DNA of 64,000 nt from Butyrivibrio fibrisolvens (GTDB lineage: Bacteria; Bacillota; Clostridia; Lachnospirales; Lachnospiraceae): positions 4,526,001 through 4,590,000 of the forward strand of contig NZ_CP146963.1 in assembly GCF_037113525.1 (NCBI RefSeq). Direction: 5' to 3'. The position numbers were made by a program, and so were the translations under genes. Shown piece after piece: positions 29,791 through 40,317 of this stretch (its first letter is position 1; each line of letters opens with the position of its first letter). Under the pieces are notes generated by a model. That model was not told where the DNA came from. It did no database searches and worked only from the letters and a program-made list of their open reading frames with translations.

Positions 29791-30027
29791 CCAGTTATTT
29801 TGGGGAGACGCCAACGCATTCGCAGCAGATACCACTGATATAATCCTCGAGCGTCATCCGTACGAGGAATGTTCAGGGGCATCGTATGTCCATTCGTAAA
29901 AACACCTTACGCTTTCGAATAATAAATTGCGAACTGCAAAAGCCCCTATGACGAGTGGCAAGGTAGCTCGAGGATTATATCAGCGGTATCTGCCGCCAAC
30001 AACCTAAAAGCTCCCCAAAACAACTGG
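29791..30027. repeat. 237-bp imperfect inverted repeat
   Basis: Arms of about 62 bp (29791-29852 and 29966-30027) are largely complementary. They share GATATAATCCTCGAGC next to the centre and CCAGTT.TTTTGGGGAG at the ends. The 113-bp centre carries further short pairings (GTCAT/ATGAC, AGGGGC/GCCCCT). It fills the gap between the serine hydrolase and Nudix genes. It has no coding frame of its own. It may be a MITE-like element or a folded RNA. Confidence 0.65.
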
Positions 30028-30037
30028 TCATCCTGCT

Positions 30038-31180
30038 TTACATCGCCCCATACACGATCTGGCGAAGCCCTCTGATGAAGGCTGGATCTGCGCCGCCGTC
30101 CATTTGGGACATGTACATGATTATAAGATCTTCTTCAGGGTCAACGCAGAAGTAGGTGCCGGCTTCGCCTGTGACTTCGATAGAGCCCTCAGCTCCGTTA
30201 GATGCAGCTCTTACCGGATCCATAAGGATATTGTAATAGCATCCGTATCCATAGCCTTCTCTTCCGAATTCCTTAAGCTGCTCATCTGTCAGATGATTAG
30301 TTGTCATGAACTTAAAAGTTCTTCTTCCGATAAGCTCCTTACCATGGAATGCCCCCTTATTAAGAAGCATCTGGCAGAAGTGTACATAGTCTTCAACTGT
30401 AGAATAAAGGCCTATTCCGCCTGACTCATACCAGGGATTTTCAAATGGAGCCTCCATCTCGAATCTTGCAAGAGTATTAGCATCTGCTCTTGATACCTTT
30501 CCTTTGCTATCAGGTCTTCCCATCATGACAGCCTGTCTGAAAGCTTTATCACCATCTATCATGAAGTCCGTTTCTGACATATTAAGAGGAGCAAAGACCT
30601 CTTTTTTCAAAAACTCAGAGAACTTCATTCCTGAAATGATCTCGATTATAGCTGCAAGAACGTCTGCACTAAGTCCGTAGTGAAAAGATGTTCCTGGATC
30701 AAACATAAGAACTGAATCTGCAAACTTGGATGCAATATCAACATTATTTTTAAGGATTCCGGATCTTCTCTGAACACGGGCCTGCCTATAAGCCTGACTC
30801 ATGGACTGACCTGCTTCGCCGTAGTCACCCGGAAGTACTATTCCGGAGGTCATGCTAAGAAGGTCTCTTATTAGTATAGGTCGTATAGGTGCCTTAAATC
30901 CTCCTAAAGACGCAACCTTTATATCTGAAAATGCAGGAAGATATTTTCCCACTTCTTCCATAAGGTCAAGTTCTCCTCTTTCATAGAGGATCATTGCAGC
31001 AAGAGCTGTAATAGGCTTAGTCATGGACATGATGCGGTAGATACTGTCTTTTCTGTCCATGCCAAAATTGTTTTCATATACTCTTTTGCCATTGTGCTCT
31101 ATTAAAATAGTAGCGCCAGGAATGCTTCCTGCGCGCTTTTGCATATAATCATCAAGCCTTGTAAGCTTTCTTATATTCAT
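30038..31180 (-). CDS. Beta-lactamase-family serine hydrolase
   Basis: 380 residues, no signal peptide. The class C fold nucleophile motif is Ser52-Met-Thr-Lys55 (RIMSMTKP), the YGLSADV segment offers the tyrosine, and a GEAG-type motif is near the C-terminus. Members act as esterases, D-amino-acid peptidases or carboxypeptidases. The substrate cannot be told. Lack of export signal argues for an intracellular esterase rather than a resistance enzyme. It is a single gene on the minus strand. Confidence 0.82.
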   Translation of the reverse strand: MNIRKLTRLDDYMQKRAGSIPGATILIEHNGKRVYENNFGMDRKDSIYRIMSMTKPITALAAMILYERGELDLMEEVGKYLPAFSDIKVASLGGFKAPIRPILIRDLLSMTSGIVLPGDYGEAGQSMSQAYRQARVQRRSGILKNNVDIASKFADSVLMFDPGTSFHYGLSADVLAAIIEIISGMKFSEFLKKEVFAPLNMSETDFMIDGDKAFRQAVMMGRPDSKGKVSRADANTLARFEMEAPFENPWYESGGIGLYSTVEDYVHFCQMLLNKGAFHGKELIGRRTFKFMTTNHLTDEQLKEFGREGYGYGCYYNILMDPVRAASNGAEGSIEVTGEAGTYFCVDPEEDLIIMYMSQMDGGADPAFIRGLRQIVYGAM

Positions 31181-31308
31181 GGATCACTTACCCTCCGGTT
31201 AATAATTCTATCGTGAAAAAGTACTTACCCGTTACAAAGTCTTCACCAATTTCCATATTAGCATCGGTGAATTAAAATAACATCATCTCTGCACTTTTAG
31301 ACAATATT

Positions 31309-31344
31309 ATAGCAGATAGCGCGTTAATATTGGCCATCTGCTAT
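31309..31344 (-). terminator. Weak hairpin after the Na/Pi cotransporter gene
   Basis: ATAGCAGAT/ATCTGCTAT form a 9-bp stem with an 18-base loop, followed only by AATATTGTC on the minus strand. It may end the transcript, but the T tract is poor. Confidence 0.4.
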
Positions 31345-31361
31345 ATCATAATAATTATAAT

Positions 31362-33371
31362 TTACTTTTTCTTCTTTTTATCTTTTTTCTTATCTTTGTT
31401 TTTCTTCTTGTCCTTTTCTTTAAAGAGATTATCAAGGGTTTTATCGAAGTCATCTGCGGCAGCATCTTCAATCTTAACTGCCTTCTTAGCCTCAGTTTCA
31501 TCAAGCACATTCAGATCTACAAGTACAGGATGATCTTCTTTGAATGTTGTATCTATGCGGTCTTCTTCCATCACGTCTGCTTTCTTCATCTTAGGAAGAG
31601 AATACTTGCTTTCGAAATAGAATACTGCCTGCTCGAATTCCCGATTCTTCTCAGCTCTAACCATTTCAAGATATCCGTGAGTATCGAAGCCGTCCTCGCT
31701 GACCTGAATGATGGCAGCTGCGATATTGGAACAGTGATCTGCGATCCTTTCAAAATCCGTTCCGATATCAGAAAGATCAAATCCAAGATCCACAGTACAT
31801 TTACCTTTACGAAGTCGTCTTACATGGCGGCGCTTAACTTCCATATGAAGTCCGTCGATGACTTCCTCTAAAGGCTCTACTGTCTTGGCAAGTCTTATAT
31901 CATTATTTTCAAATGACTTGAAGGTTGTAGATACGATCTCTTTTACCGCATCTGCAAAGACCTTAACTTCTTCAGTTGCTTTACTGGAGAACTGTCTTTC
32001 GTTCTCATACATTCTCTGTGCAACCTGGGCTATGTTAAGAGCGTGATCAGAAATACGCTCAAAGTCGCTGATCGTATGAAGAAGTACGGAAAGTGTATGG
32101 TTATCTTCAGGTGCCAGGTGGTGCTGGCTGACCTTCATGAGATAGGTATCGAGCTGATCTTCGTATCTGTCGATCTCTTTTTCCAGATGCTCTACATTAG
32201 ATACCTTCTCCATATCGAACTCTTCAATAAGTTCCATAGCAAGGAAAAGAGATTTCTCAGCAAGGTTTTCCATCATAACAGTTGCATTTCTTGCCTGCTC
32301 CAAAGCAAATGGAGGATTGGAAAGGAAGCGGTCATCCAGAGTTGTGATGCCGCGGCTTTCTTCCAGCTCCTGCTGCTCTCTTTCGTCAATAGGAATAGTA
32401 CGAAGAGCCATAGCAACAAGTACGCCTGAAATCGGTACCATAAGAGGAGATGCTACAAGGTTTACAAGTGTATGTATGATAGCAGGTCCTGAGTAGCTTG
32501 CAACATCATCAAGGAATGCAAAATGAAGGAATGCATTTAGCAGATAGAAGCCCACCATGAATGTGCCTGCTTTAATAACGTTAAAGTACAGATGCATAAG
32601 AGCTGTACGCTTACCATTCTTGCCTGCGCCAACAGATGAAAGAATAGCTGTGATACAGGTACCAACTTCAGCTCCCATGACAACAGGAATACACATACCG
32701 TAGGTCATCATACCCTCACCTGCGAAAGTCTGAACTACACCGATAGTTCCTGCAGATGACTGGATTATCATGGTAAATGCCATACCGATAATAAAACCGA
32801 TTATAGGATTTGAAAAACTTCTGAGGAAGTTTTGGAATTCCACGCTTTCCTTAAGAGGCGCAACCGCTTCTGACATCATGTTCATACCGAACATAAGAAC
32901 GGAAAATCCAAGAAGAACAGTTCCGATATTCTTACGCTTCTCTGACTTGTTGAACATGAGAAGTACTATACCGATAAGTGCAAGGAAAGGTGTAAAAGAA
33001 GTTGGTTTTAAAAGATTAGTAAAGAAGTTACCACCTTCGATTCCATTAAGTGAAAGAATCCAGGCAGTTACTGTAGTACCAAGATTGGCACCGAGTATAA
33101 CGTTAACAGACTGGGAAAGCTGCATAATTCCCGAATTAACAAGACCTACAACCATGACAGTTGAAGCTGAAGATGACTGAACAAGAGCCGTGATACCAAT
33201 ACCAAAAAAATAAGCTATCCATCTTCTGGAAGTAACTTTGGCAAGAGCGCTTTCAAGCTTGCCTCCTGCTGCCTTGGTAAGGCCTCCGCTCATGATATTC
33301 ATTCCGTAGAGGAACATTGCCAGTCCGCCAACAATGCCGGCTATAAGTTCAAATAGTTCTGTTGTATTCAT
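31362..33371 (-). CDS. Na/Pi cotransporter with C-terminal PhoU-like domain
   Basis: 669 residues. The membrane part (about 1-325) has two inverted halves with the family motifs QSSSAST (65-71) and QSSAGTIG. A PhoU-like helical domain covers about 345-560. The family imports phosphate with sodium and has been linked to phosphate homeostasis through the PhoU part. The last 20 residues are almost all Lys and Asp (KKKNKDKKKDKKKKK), an unusual basic tail. A sodium-coupled transporter fits the predicted sodium ATP synthase. Confidence 0.9.
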   Translation of the reverse strand: MNTTELFELIAGIVGGLAMFLYGMNIMSGGLTKAAGGKLESALAKVTSRRWIAYFFGIGITALVQSSSASTVMVVGLVNSGIMQLSQSVNVILGANLGTTVTAWILSLNGIEGGNFFTNLLKPTSFTPFLALIGIVLLMFNKSEKRKNIGTVLLGFSVLMFGMNMMSEAVAPLKESVEFQNFLRSFSNPIIGFIIGMAFTMIIQSSAGTIGVVQTFAGEGMMTYGMCIPVVMGAEVGTCITAILSSVGAGKNGKRTALMHLYFNVIKAGTFMVGFYLLNAFLHFAFLDDVASYSGPAIIHTLVNLVASPLMVPISGVLVAMALRTIPIDEREQQELEESRGITTLDDRFLSNPPFALEQARNATVMMENLAEKSLFLAMELIEEFDMEKVSNVEHLEKEIDRYEDQLDTYLMKVSQHHLAPEDNHTLSVLLHTISDFERISDHALNIAQVAQRMYENERQFSSKATEEVKVFADAVKEIVSTTFKSFENNDIRLAKTVEPLEEVIDGLHMEVKRRHVRRLRKGKCTVDLGFDLSDIGTDFERIADHCSNIAAAIIQVSEDGFDTHGYLEMVRAEKNREFEQAVFYFESKYSLPKMKKADVMEEDRIDTTFKEDHPVLVDLNVLDETEAKKAVKIEDAAADDFDKTLDNLFKEKDKKKNKDKKKDKKKKK

Positions 33372-33548
33372 CTGATCTCCATTGTGGCCTATTCCTGACC
33401 ACTTTTCATTTAATCCCTTCGCTTTATTACAAGTTTATCATATGTGATGAACCTAAAAATTACAATAAATAGACGATCAAAATCTTAAACAGATATTCAA
33501 TTTAATTTTACTAAATTTTGTTAATTTTGTCCTCTGACTCTGATTCAT

Positions 33549-34259
33549 TTATCCTTTTATTCCCACAAGCATGATTCCCTGTGCTTTACCTTTTATGCCG
33601 CAGCCTTGCATCAATTCTCTCATGGAAGAATAGTTTTCTCTTTTCCCGTTTGAATTATGGAGCATAAGGCGTCCTTCTTCTTTGGTTATGCACATGGTAT
33701 GAACGTAGTCGTGCAGGCGTTCTCTGTTATTAAGGATGATTATGACACTTGCAGAACTTTTTCTTACGATCTCTTCATATCTTTTTTGATCATAGGTAGT
33801 CTCTATCGCAAGGCCTCTTTTTCTAAAAAAAGCTGCGATAGATTTAGGGCCTGTGCCAAGCTGGCCCGCCATAGTGATACCACTGTTTTCAAAAATAGAA
33901 ATGAGATTGGGAAGTGAAGGAATTCCTTCACTTCCTGACTCATTGATCCCAAGCACTTTAAGAGCATTGTACACAGCGATGACACCACAGCCTGAATCTG
34001 CCATGGTGCTTACGCCATACTTCATATCGCCATATAAATTCTGATCTTCTATAAAGCCTTTTTCTCTTTCTATTCTTTCCTTGTGCTTCTCAAATGCAGC
34101 TACATTCAGATCAAAATTTCTGTCTATGCATTTTTTCCTAGAATAGAATCTTAACTTTGCCTTTCCTTTCATTGGAACGGTAAACCATAAACCGGTCTTA
34201 CCGATCGCTGAAAGGAAATCGTAAAAAGGTCTTACTGATTTTCTAATAAAACTGTTCAA
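33549..34259 (-). CDS. C39-like papain-fold cysteine peptidase
   Basis: 236 residues. Candidate catalytic residues are Cys91 (MADSGCGVIAVYNAL), His187 (DYVHTMCI) and Asn202 (LHNSNGK), in the order and spacing of peptidase C39-like domains. There is no membrane exporter domain and no clear signal peptide. The first 45 residues are basic and may touch the membrane. The start lies four bases after the glpK stop, so it is cotranscribed with glycerol kinase; a reason for that is not obvious. Substrate is unknown. Confidence 0.65.
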   Translation of the reverse strand: MNSFIRKSVRPFYDFLSAIGKTGLWFTVPMKGKAKLRFYSRKKCIDRNFDLNVAAFEKHKERIEREKGFIEDQNLYGDMKYGVSTMADSGCGVIAVYNALKVLGINESGSEGIPSLPNLISIFENSGITMAGQLGTGPKSIAAFFRKRGLAIETTYDQKRYEEIVRKSSASVIIILNNRERLHDYVHTMCITKEEGRLMLHNSNGKRENYSSMRELMQGCGIKGKAQGIMLVGIKG

Positions 34260-34263
34260 GTCT

Positions 34264-35793
<1,530 letters not shown>

Positions 35794-36753
35794 TTATTTA
35801 TATGTCCACTCGAGCCTTACGTAACGCCCCCGTTTTTCGGGCCCGAAGGATACGCGTCCCTGCGTCATATAGCTTGTGCCATATATATCTTCTTCAATTT
35901 CAACTTCATCTATTATCTTAAATCCAAGCTTTTCGCACAGATGTATTGAAACTTCGTTCTCTTTTTTTACAAGAGTCTGAACCTTATCAAAGCCAAGGAC
36001 ATTTCTGCCAAATTCCATTATGGCGGCGCAGCTCTCCGTGGCAAATCCCTGTTTCTGCCATGGTACTCCGATAAAAAATCCAAGCTCCGGCTCATCAAAT
36101 CCGTTTCGGATACTGAATCCTGCGCGGCCTATAAGTTTCCCGTCTTCCTTGTTTATAAGACTCCATACACCAAAGCCCATGAGGGAGTATACCTTTTCTA
36201 TATAATCCTTCATGTACCTCTTTTCATCAGCAGGATCTTCAAAGAGTCCCTCCATGTACCTGGTCATTGAAGGCTCTGCGTATATCTTATAAAGATCATC
36301 AACGTCTTCAACCGTGGTCTCCCTGATCCTGAGCCTGTCAGTCTCCAATATATCCCACGGCTCCCCAGCCTGCCTCTGATATGCTTTGATAAAAGAATCT
36401 GCATCTACATCATCTATCTCGCTGAAAATATACTGCGCCCCTTCAAATGATGTACCCTGATCTGATACAGGAGTTATCATGCCGCAAACATATGCGCCTT
36501 TATCCTTAAGATATGCAAAATCTTCAGGATCATCACACAGGAAAAGAACTTCTCTGACGTTTTCAGGAATATCGCCTTTTACAGCTGCTGCCTTTGTACT
36601 TCCCACATACAAAGACCAGATATCCTGAATTCTCTGAGAAGATATGATTTCAAGATCTATCCCGAAATCAGACAGATAGGTCTTTTCTTCTTCCAGCTCT
36701 TTTAGAGATGTATTTGCATTGTCGTGAAAAACTAAAACTACTTTTTTAAGCAT
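35794..36753 (-). CDS. GNAT acetyltransferase fused to an N-terminal Rossmann-like domain
   Basis: About 319 residues from ATG 36753. The C-terminal part is a RimJ-type GNAT domain (LETDRLRIRETTVEDVDDL, then GFFIGVPWQKQGFATES for acetyl-CoA). The first 140 residues form an alpha/beta domain reminiscent of HAD-like folds (VLFLCDDPEDFAYLKDKGAYVCG) without a clear catalytic DxD. The frame extends to 36846, but no good ribosome site supports that. AAAGAGAA precedes the chosen ATG. The acceptor is unknown. Confidence 0.7.
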   Translation of the reverse strand: MLKKVVLVFHDNANTSLKELEEEKTYLSDFGIDLEIISSQRIQDIWSLYVGSTKAAAVKGDIPENVREVLFLCDDPEDFAYLKDKGAYVCGMITPVSDQGTSFEGAQYIFSEIDDVDADSFIKAYQRQAGEPWDILETDRLRIRETTVEDVDDLYKIYAEPSMTRYMEGLFEDPADEKRYMKDYIEKVYSLMGFGVWSLINKEDGKLIGRAGFSIRNGFDEPELGFFIGVPWQKQGFATESCAAIMEFGRNVLGFDKVQTLVKKENEVSIHLCEKLGFKIIDEVEIEEDIYGTSYMTQGRVSFGPEKRGRYVRLEWTYK

Positions 36754-36902
36754 ATGCGCTATTCTCTTTATGAAAACTATTTTACCATATTCAGTATCCT
36801 GATTGGTGAATTTATAAATAACATTATAACATTGATTCATGTTCATTTCGCGCAGGTAAGGTCCTAAGCGAAAATTTTTAAGTTAGATAGCTACTCAAAT
36901 TT

Positions 36903-36940
36903 AAAAGCCACAATTTCAGATCATTCCAAAATTGCGGCTT
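36903..36940 (-). terminator. Terminator of the second sigma/anti-sigma operon
   Basis: AAGCCGCAATTT/AAATTGTGGCTT (one wobble) is followed by TTTAAA on the minus strand. Confidence 0.75.
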
Positions 36941-36954
36941 AATATTTCTCTTTA

Positions 36955-37932
36955 TCAATCGATTTTATTCATAAGATATCCGTATGCATATGATTCTCCT
37001 GCAGCTTCCTCCTCTGCAGTCAGAAATCTGGTCAGATTATCCCACTGATTATACCCATTTTCATCTGTGGGAACGAAGATCTTACCGGTGGACAGCTGGT
37101 AATGATGTACTTCTATGCTTCCATCTGTGAATGTAACTTCAATGGTTATCGTAGCACCAGCAACCTGATCTATATCTTCCCAAAAGCTCTTTTGAAGGTC
37201 ACTATTTGTACTCCAGAGTTCCTGCGGAACAGACATTCCAAACATCATCGTATTGTCATAAATACCCTCATAAGTACTTCCTGCTACAACCAAATGTTCA
37301 TAATGGTTGGAAATCCCTTCCATTGGAGCATCTTCTCCTGTACCTTCCTCATCTACGACAAGCTGATAATCGTCATTTCCACTTGTTTCATATCTTTGTG
37401 CCTTCTCATAATCAGCATCGCCTTCATAAATAGGCACTACTGAGTATATATTGCACTTGTCTGTAGATATCTTTACTTTTTCTATATTTTCTCCAGATAT
37501 AGCAAACCTTTGATCCATGTACAGAGAACTTCCAAAACTTGCCGTAGTGTTACAGATGCTCATTATGTCACCGGAAGCCACAGCACTGTCCTGCTCGTCA
37601 GATATTGGTTCCGCTGCATTTGCAGTTATCACAAACATATTTCTTGTAGACTGAACAAGGGATGTATTTGTATCGTTATTAACCACCTCTATGTCAGAAC
37701 CATCTCCTGTACCGGTATTTACTACTGCTTTTTCCCAAGGTCTTATGATACCCATTCCTGTAAAAAGAACTGCGGATGCAGCAACTGCCGCCATTATCCT
37801 AAATACCTGTTTTTTATTCACTTGCTTTTTACTCTTTTGCTTTATATCTCCAATTCCTTCTACTTTACCATTTCTATATATTATTTCATCATCAATATAA
37901 TTCATTGCTTTATATAAATTCTCTGCCTTCAT
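36955..37932 (-). CDS. Membrane anti-sigma factor (second pair)
   Basis: 325 residues. A cytoplasmic N-terminus (about 1-45, LYKAMNYIDDEIIY) resembles the start of the first anti-sigma protein. One membrane helix follows (about 45-65, RIMAAVAASAVLFTGMGII), then an outer domain of about 250 residues that I do not recognise. It differs from the Ig-like domain of the first pair, so the two probably sense different signals. Four-base ATGA overlap with the sigma gene shows coupling. Confidence 0.75.
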   Translation of the reverse strand: MKAENLYKAMNYIDDEIIYRNGKVEGIGDIKQKSKKQVNKKQVFRIMAAVAASAVLFTGMGIIRPWEKAVVNTGTGDGSDIEVVNNDTNTSLVQSTRNMFVITANAAEPISDEQDSAVASGDIMSICNTTASFGSSLYMDQRFAISGENIEKVKISTDKCNIYSVVPIYEGDADYEKAQRYETSGNDDYQLVVDEEGTGEDAPMEGISNHYEHLVVAGSTYEGIYDNTMMFGMSVPQELWSTNSDLQKSFWEDIDQVAGATITIEVTFTDGSIEVHHYQLSTGKIFVPTDENGYNQWDNLTRFLTAEEEAAGESYAYGYLMNKID

Positions 37933-38492
37933 GATACCAGGTATTCCTCCTTTTCAAGTCTCTTCGCAAGCTTGTCACGAAGCCTTTTCAGTATTACCGA
38001 TACATTATTTTTCTTAATACCAAACTTTTCAGCTATTTCTTCGATACTTTCTGTATAAAAGTATCTGCAGGTAAAAATATCTGCATCCCTCTTCGGAAGA
38101 TTTCTTACAAAATCTCTGATGATCCCTGCAAGTTCTCTTTCAAGAGCTCCCTGCTCAACATTGTTACCATCAGGGATGCAGTCATACAACTCATCAAGTA
38201 CCTCAGTGATGGTTCCGCCTCCCCGTTTTCTTGTACGGCTTTTTTCAAACATATTAAAAGCCAGATTACGTGTGATCTTAGCAAGATAAACCTTGAATAT
38301 CCTGGGCCTTGTAGGCGGAATGTTGTTCCAAACTTTCATGTAGGTATCATCCAGACACTCATCAACGTCCTGCCTATTGCCTAAAATGTTATTAGCTATT
38401 GTCTGGCAGTAGTTCCCATATTTCCTGCCTGTTTCATCTATAGCCCTTTCATCCCGGCGGAAATATAACTCTATAATCTCTTCGTCTCTCAT
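37929..38492 (-). CDS. ECF-type RNA polymerase sigma factor (second pair)
   Basis: 187 residues. Region 2 (DVDECLDDTYMKVWNNIPPTRP) and region 4 (IEEIAEKFGIKKNNVSVILK) are clear, and the protein is colinear with the sigma factor at 24683-25252. AAGGAGTAAGG precedes the ATG. It is coupled to its anti-sigma partner and has an upstream element like that of the first pair. Confidence 0.92.
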   Translation of the reverse strand: MRDEEIIELYFRRDERAIDETGRKYGNYCQTIANNILGNRQDVDECLDDTYMKVWNNIPPTRPRIFKVYLAKITRNLAFNMFEKSRTRKRGGGTITEVLDELYDCIPDGNNVEQGALERELAGIIRDFVRNLPKRDADIFTCRYFYTESIEEIAEKFGIKKNNVSVILKRLRDKLAKRLEKEEYLVS

Positions 38493-38527
38493 CCTTACTC
38501 CTTATGTCATCTGTTTTGTAAGCTTAC

Positions 38528-38541
38528 ACTTATATAGACAG
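38528..38541 (-). promoter_or_regulatory. Likely ECF promoter element, second pair
   Basis: CTGTCTATATAAGT on the minus strand, about 35 bases before the sigma gene, matches CCGTCAATATAAGT before the first pair in 12 of 14 positions. A matching upstream element could not be fixed. Confidence 0.45.
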
Positions 38542-38785
38542 GGAAAAGTTTCAAATCTTACATATCAAGCTAAAACTCTTTTTTCTTTTTCGAATCAACG
38601 AAAGCACTTCCGGTAGATAATAGATCAGCTAATAACGCTTGTAAATACGCCTCATACAGACTTCTTAATATTTTGTTAACATTTTGTTTTACGTTTCTTT
38701 ACTCGAAATCATTTATTAGTCATATTGATGCGATACACTAATATTGTCAGATGAAGCAATACTAATAAAAAACTTTTTCATAATA
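38542..38785. other. AT-rich intergenic region, nothing else recognised
   Basis: This part of the gap before the second sigma gene holds no long reading frame and no strong hairpin. It only contains the presumed upstream promoter sequences. Confidence 0.3.
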
Positions 38786-38815
38786 ATGCCAGGTAAGTGG
38801 GGACTTACCTGGCAT
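38786..38815 (-). terminator. Terminator-like hairpin of the thiamine operon
   Basis: A perfect 13-bp stem ATGCCAGGTAAGT/ACTTACCTGGCAT with a four-base loop is followed on the minus strand by TATTATG and, further on, a TTTTTT run. It lies about 100 bases after thiC and is the first strong hairpin there. Confidence 0.65.
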
Positions 38816-38917
38816 CCTCCCTTTTATAGGGATCTTTTTTATTAATCCTGTAACGTTCTGCTGTAGTTGGAATCGTACATTCTATATATTTACATTCTGT
38901 GCCATCGTATTTTTCTA
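38805..38917 (-). pseudogene. Possible 3' gene remnant after thiC
   Basis: In a frame different from thiC, about 37 codons read IEKYDGTECKYIECTIPT and onward to a stop in the terminator stem, with protein-like composition. No ATG, GTG or TTG with a ribosome site opens the frame. It may be the decayed end of a lost gene or chance. Confidence 0.2.
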
Positions 38918-40231
38918 TTACAAGATATCGATGTATTCTCCTGCCAGTGCCTTGTTCATACTACGTACTGCGCAGAACTTACCGCACATACTGCAGGTAT
39001 CACTGTGATCATCTTCAGGAGCGCGGCTGTCTCTTATAGCTTTGGCAGTTTCCGGGTCAAGAGCTTCTAAGAACTGAGCATCCCAGTCAAGCTTTCTTCT
39101 TGCATCAGCCATTCTGTCATCCTGGTCTCTTGCACCGGGAAGTCCCTTAGCTATATCAGCAGCATGAGCTGCGATCTTACTTGCGATTATTCCCTGACGG
39201 ACATCTTCTACGTTAGGAAGAGCAAGGTGCTCAGCTGGAGTTACGTAGCAAAGGAATGCAGCACCTGAAGCTGCGGCAATAGCTCCGCCTATGGCAGCTG
39301 TAATGTGGTCATATCCTGGAGCAATATCAGTAACAAGTGGTCCAAGTACATAGAAAGGTGCACCTTTACAGATAGTCTGCTGAACTTTCATGTTAGCTGC
39401 GATCTGATCCATTGGAACATGGCCCGGGCCTTCAACCATAACCTGAACATCCCTATCCCAGGCTCTCTGAGTAAGTTCTCCTAGTCTTATAAGCTCTTCT
39501 ATCTGGCAAGGGTCTGTTGCATCGGCAAGGCATCCTGGTCTGCAGGCATCACCAAGACTTACTGTTACGTCGTGCTCTCTGCAGATCTCTAAGATCTCAT
39601 CGTAATACTCATAGAAAGGATTCTCATGTCCTGTCATTGCCATCCATGCAAATACAAGACTTCCGCCTCTGCTTACGATATTCATCTTACGGCTTCCATC
39701 CCTGATCTGGCTAATGGTCTTTCTTGTGATTCCACAGTGAAGAGTTACAAAGTCAACGCCGTCTTCTGCATGGAGTCTTACAACATCAATAAAATCTTTT
39801 GCTGTAAGATCAGCAAGGTCTCTTTGATAGTGGATTACGCTATCGTAGATCGGAACAGTACCGATCATGGCAGGACATTTACTGCAAAGAAGCTGTCTAA
39901 AGGGCTGAGTATTACCATGACTTGAAAGATCCATGATAGCTTCAGCACCAAGGTTAACAGCGCTCATTACCTTTTCCATCTCAATGTCATAGTCTTTACA
40001 GTCACGGCTGACACCAAGATTTACATTGATCTTGGTCTTGAGCATGCTTCCGATTCCGTTTGGCTTAAGGCCCTTGTGTCTTGGGTTGGCAGGGATCGCA
40101 ATTTGTCCTTTTGCAACATGCTCTCTTATAAATTCAGTTGTTCTTCCTTCGTTTTTAGCAACGATCTCCATCTCGGGAGTTACGATTCCCATTCTCGCTG
40201 CTTCCATTTGTGTGTGGTATTGTCTGTTCAT
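38918..40231 (-). CDS. thiC: Phosphomethylpyrimidine synthase
   Basis: 437 residues, the short form of ThiC. This radical-SAM enzyme turns aminoimidazole ribotide into the pyrimidine of thiamine. The C-terminal iron-sulfur motif is Cys413-x2-Cys416-x3-Cys420 (CSMCGKFC), the spacing of short ThiC proteins, against x4 in the long form. It is last in the operon, 86 bases after thiD, and should be under the TPP riboswitch at 43.5 kb. Confidence 0.96.
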   Translation of the reverse strand: MNRQYHTQMEAARMGIVTPEMEIVAKNEGRTTEFIREHVAKGQIAIPANPRHKGLKPNGIGSMLKTKINVNLGVSRDCKDYDIEMEKVMSAVNLGAEAIMDLSSHGNTQPFRQLLCSKCPAMIGTVPIYDSVIHYQRDLADLTAKDFIDVVRLHAEDGVDFVTLHCGITRKTISQIRDGSRKMNIVSRGGSLVFAWMAMTGHENPFYEYYDEILEICREHDVTVSLGDACRPGCLADATDPCQIEELIRLGELTQRAWDRDVQVMVEGPGHVPMDQIAANMKVQQTICKGAPFYVLGPLVTDIAPGYDHITAAIGGAIAAASGAAFLCYVTPAEHLALPNVEDVRQGIIASKIAAHAADIAKGLPGARDQDDRMADARRKLDWDAQFLEALDPETAKAIRDSRAPEDDHSDTCSMCGKFCAVRSMNKALAGEYIDIL

Positions 40232-40317
40232 GAAATCTCCTATTATTGATTTGAATTTAATTGTTTTGTGTTTTGATATAAGATGAGATATTTACCGTTT
40301 GTACGTGTACGCATTAT

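Noticed and set aside
29743..29835. N-terminal extension of the Nudix protein
   Set aside because: The extension is encoded in the inverted repeat and lacks a ribosome site. The ATG at 29742 has one.
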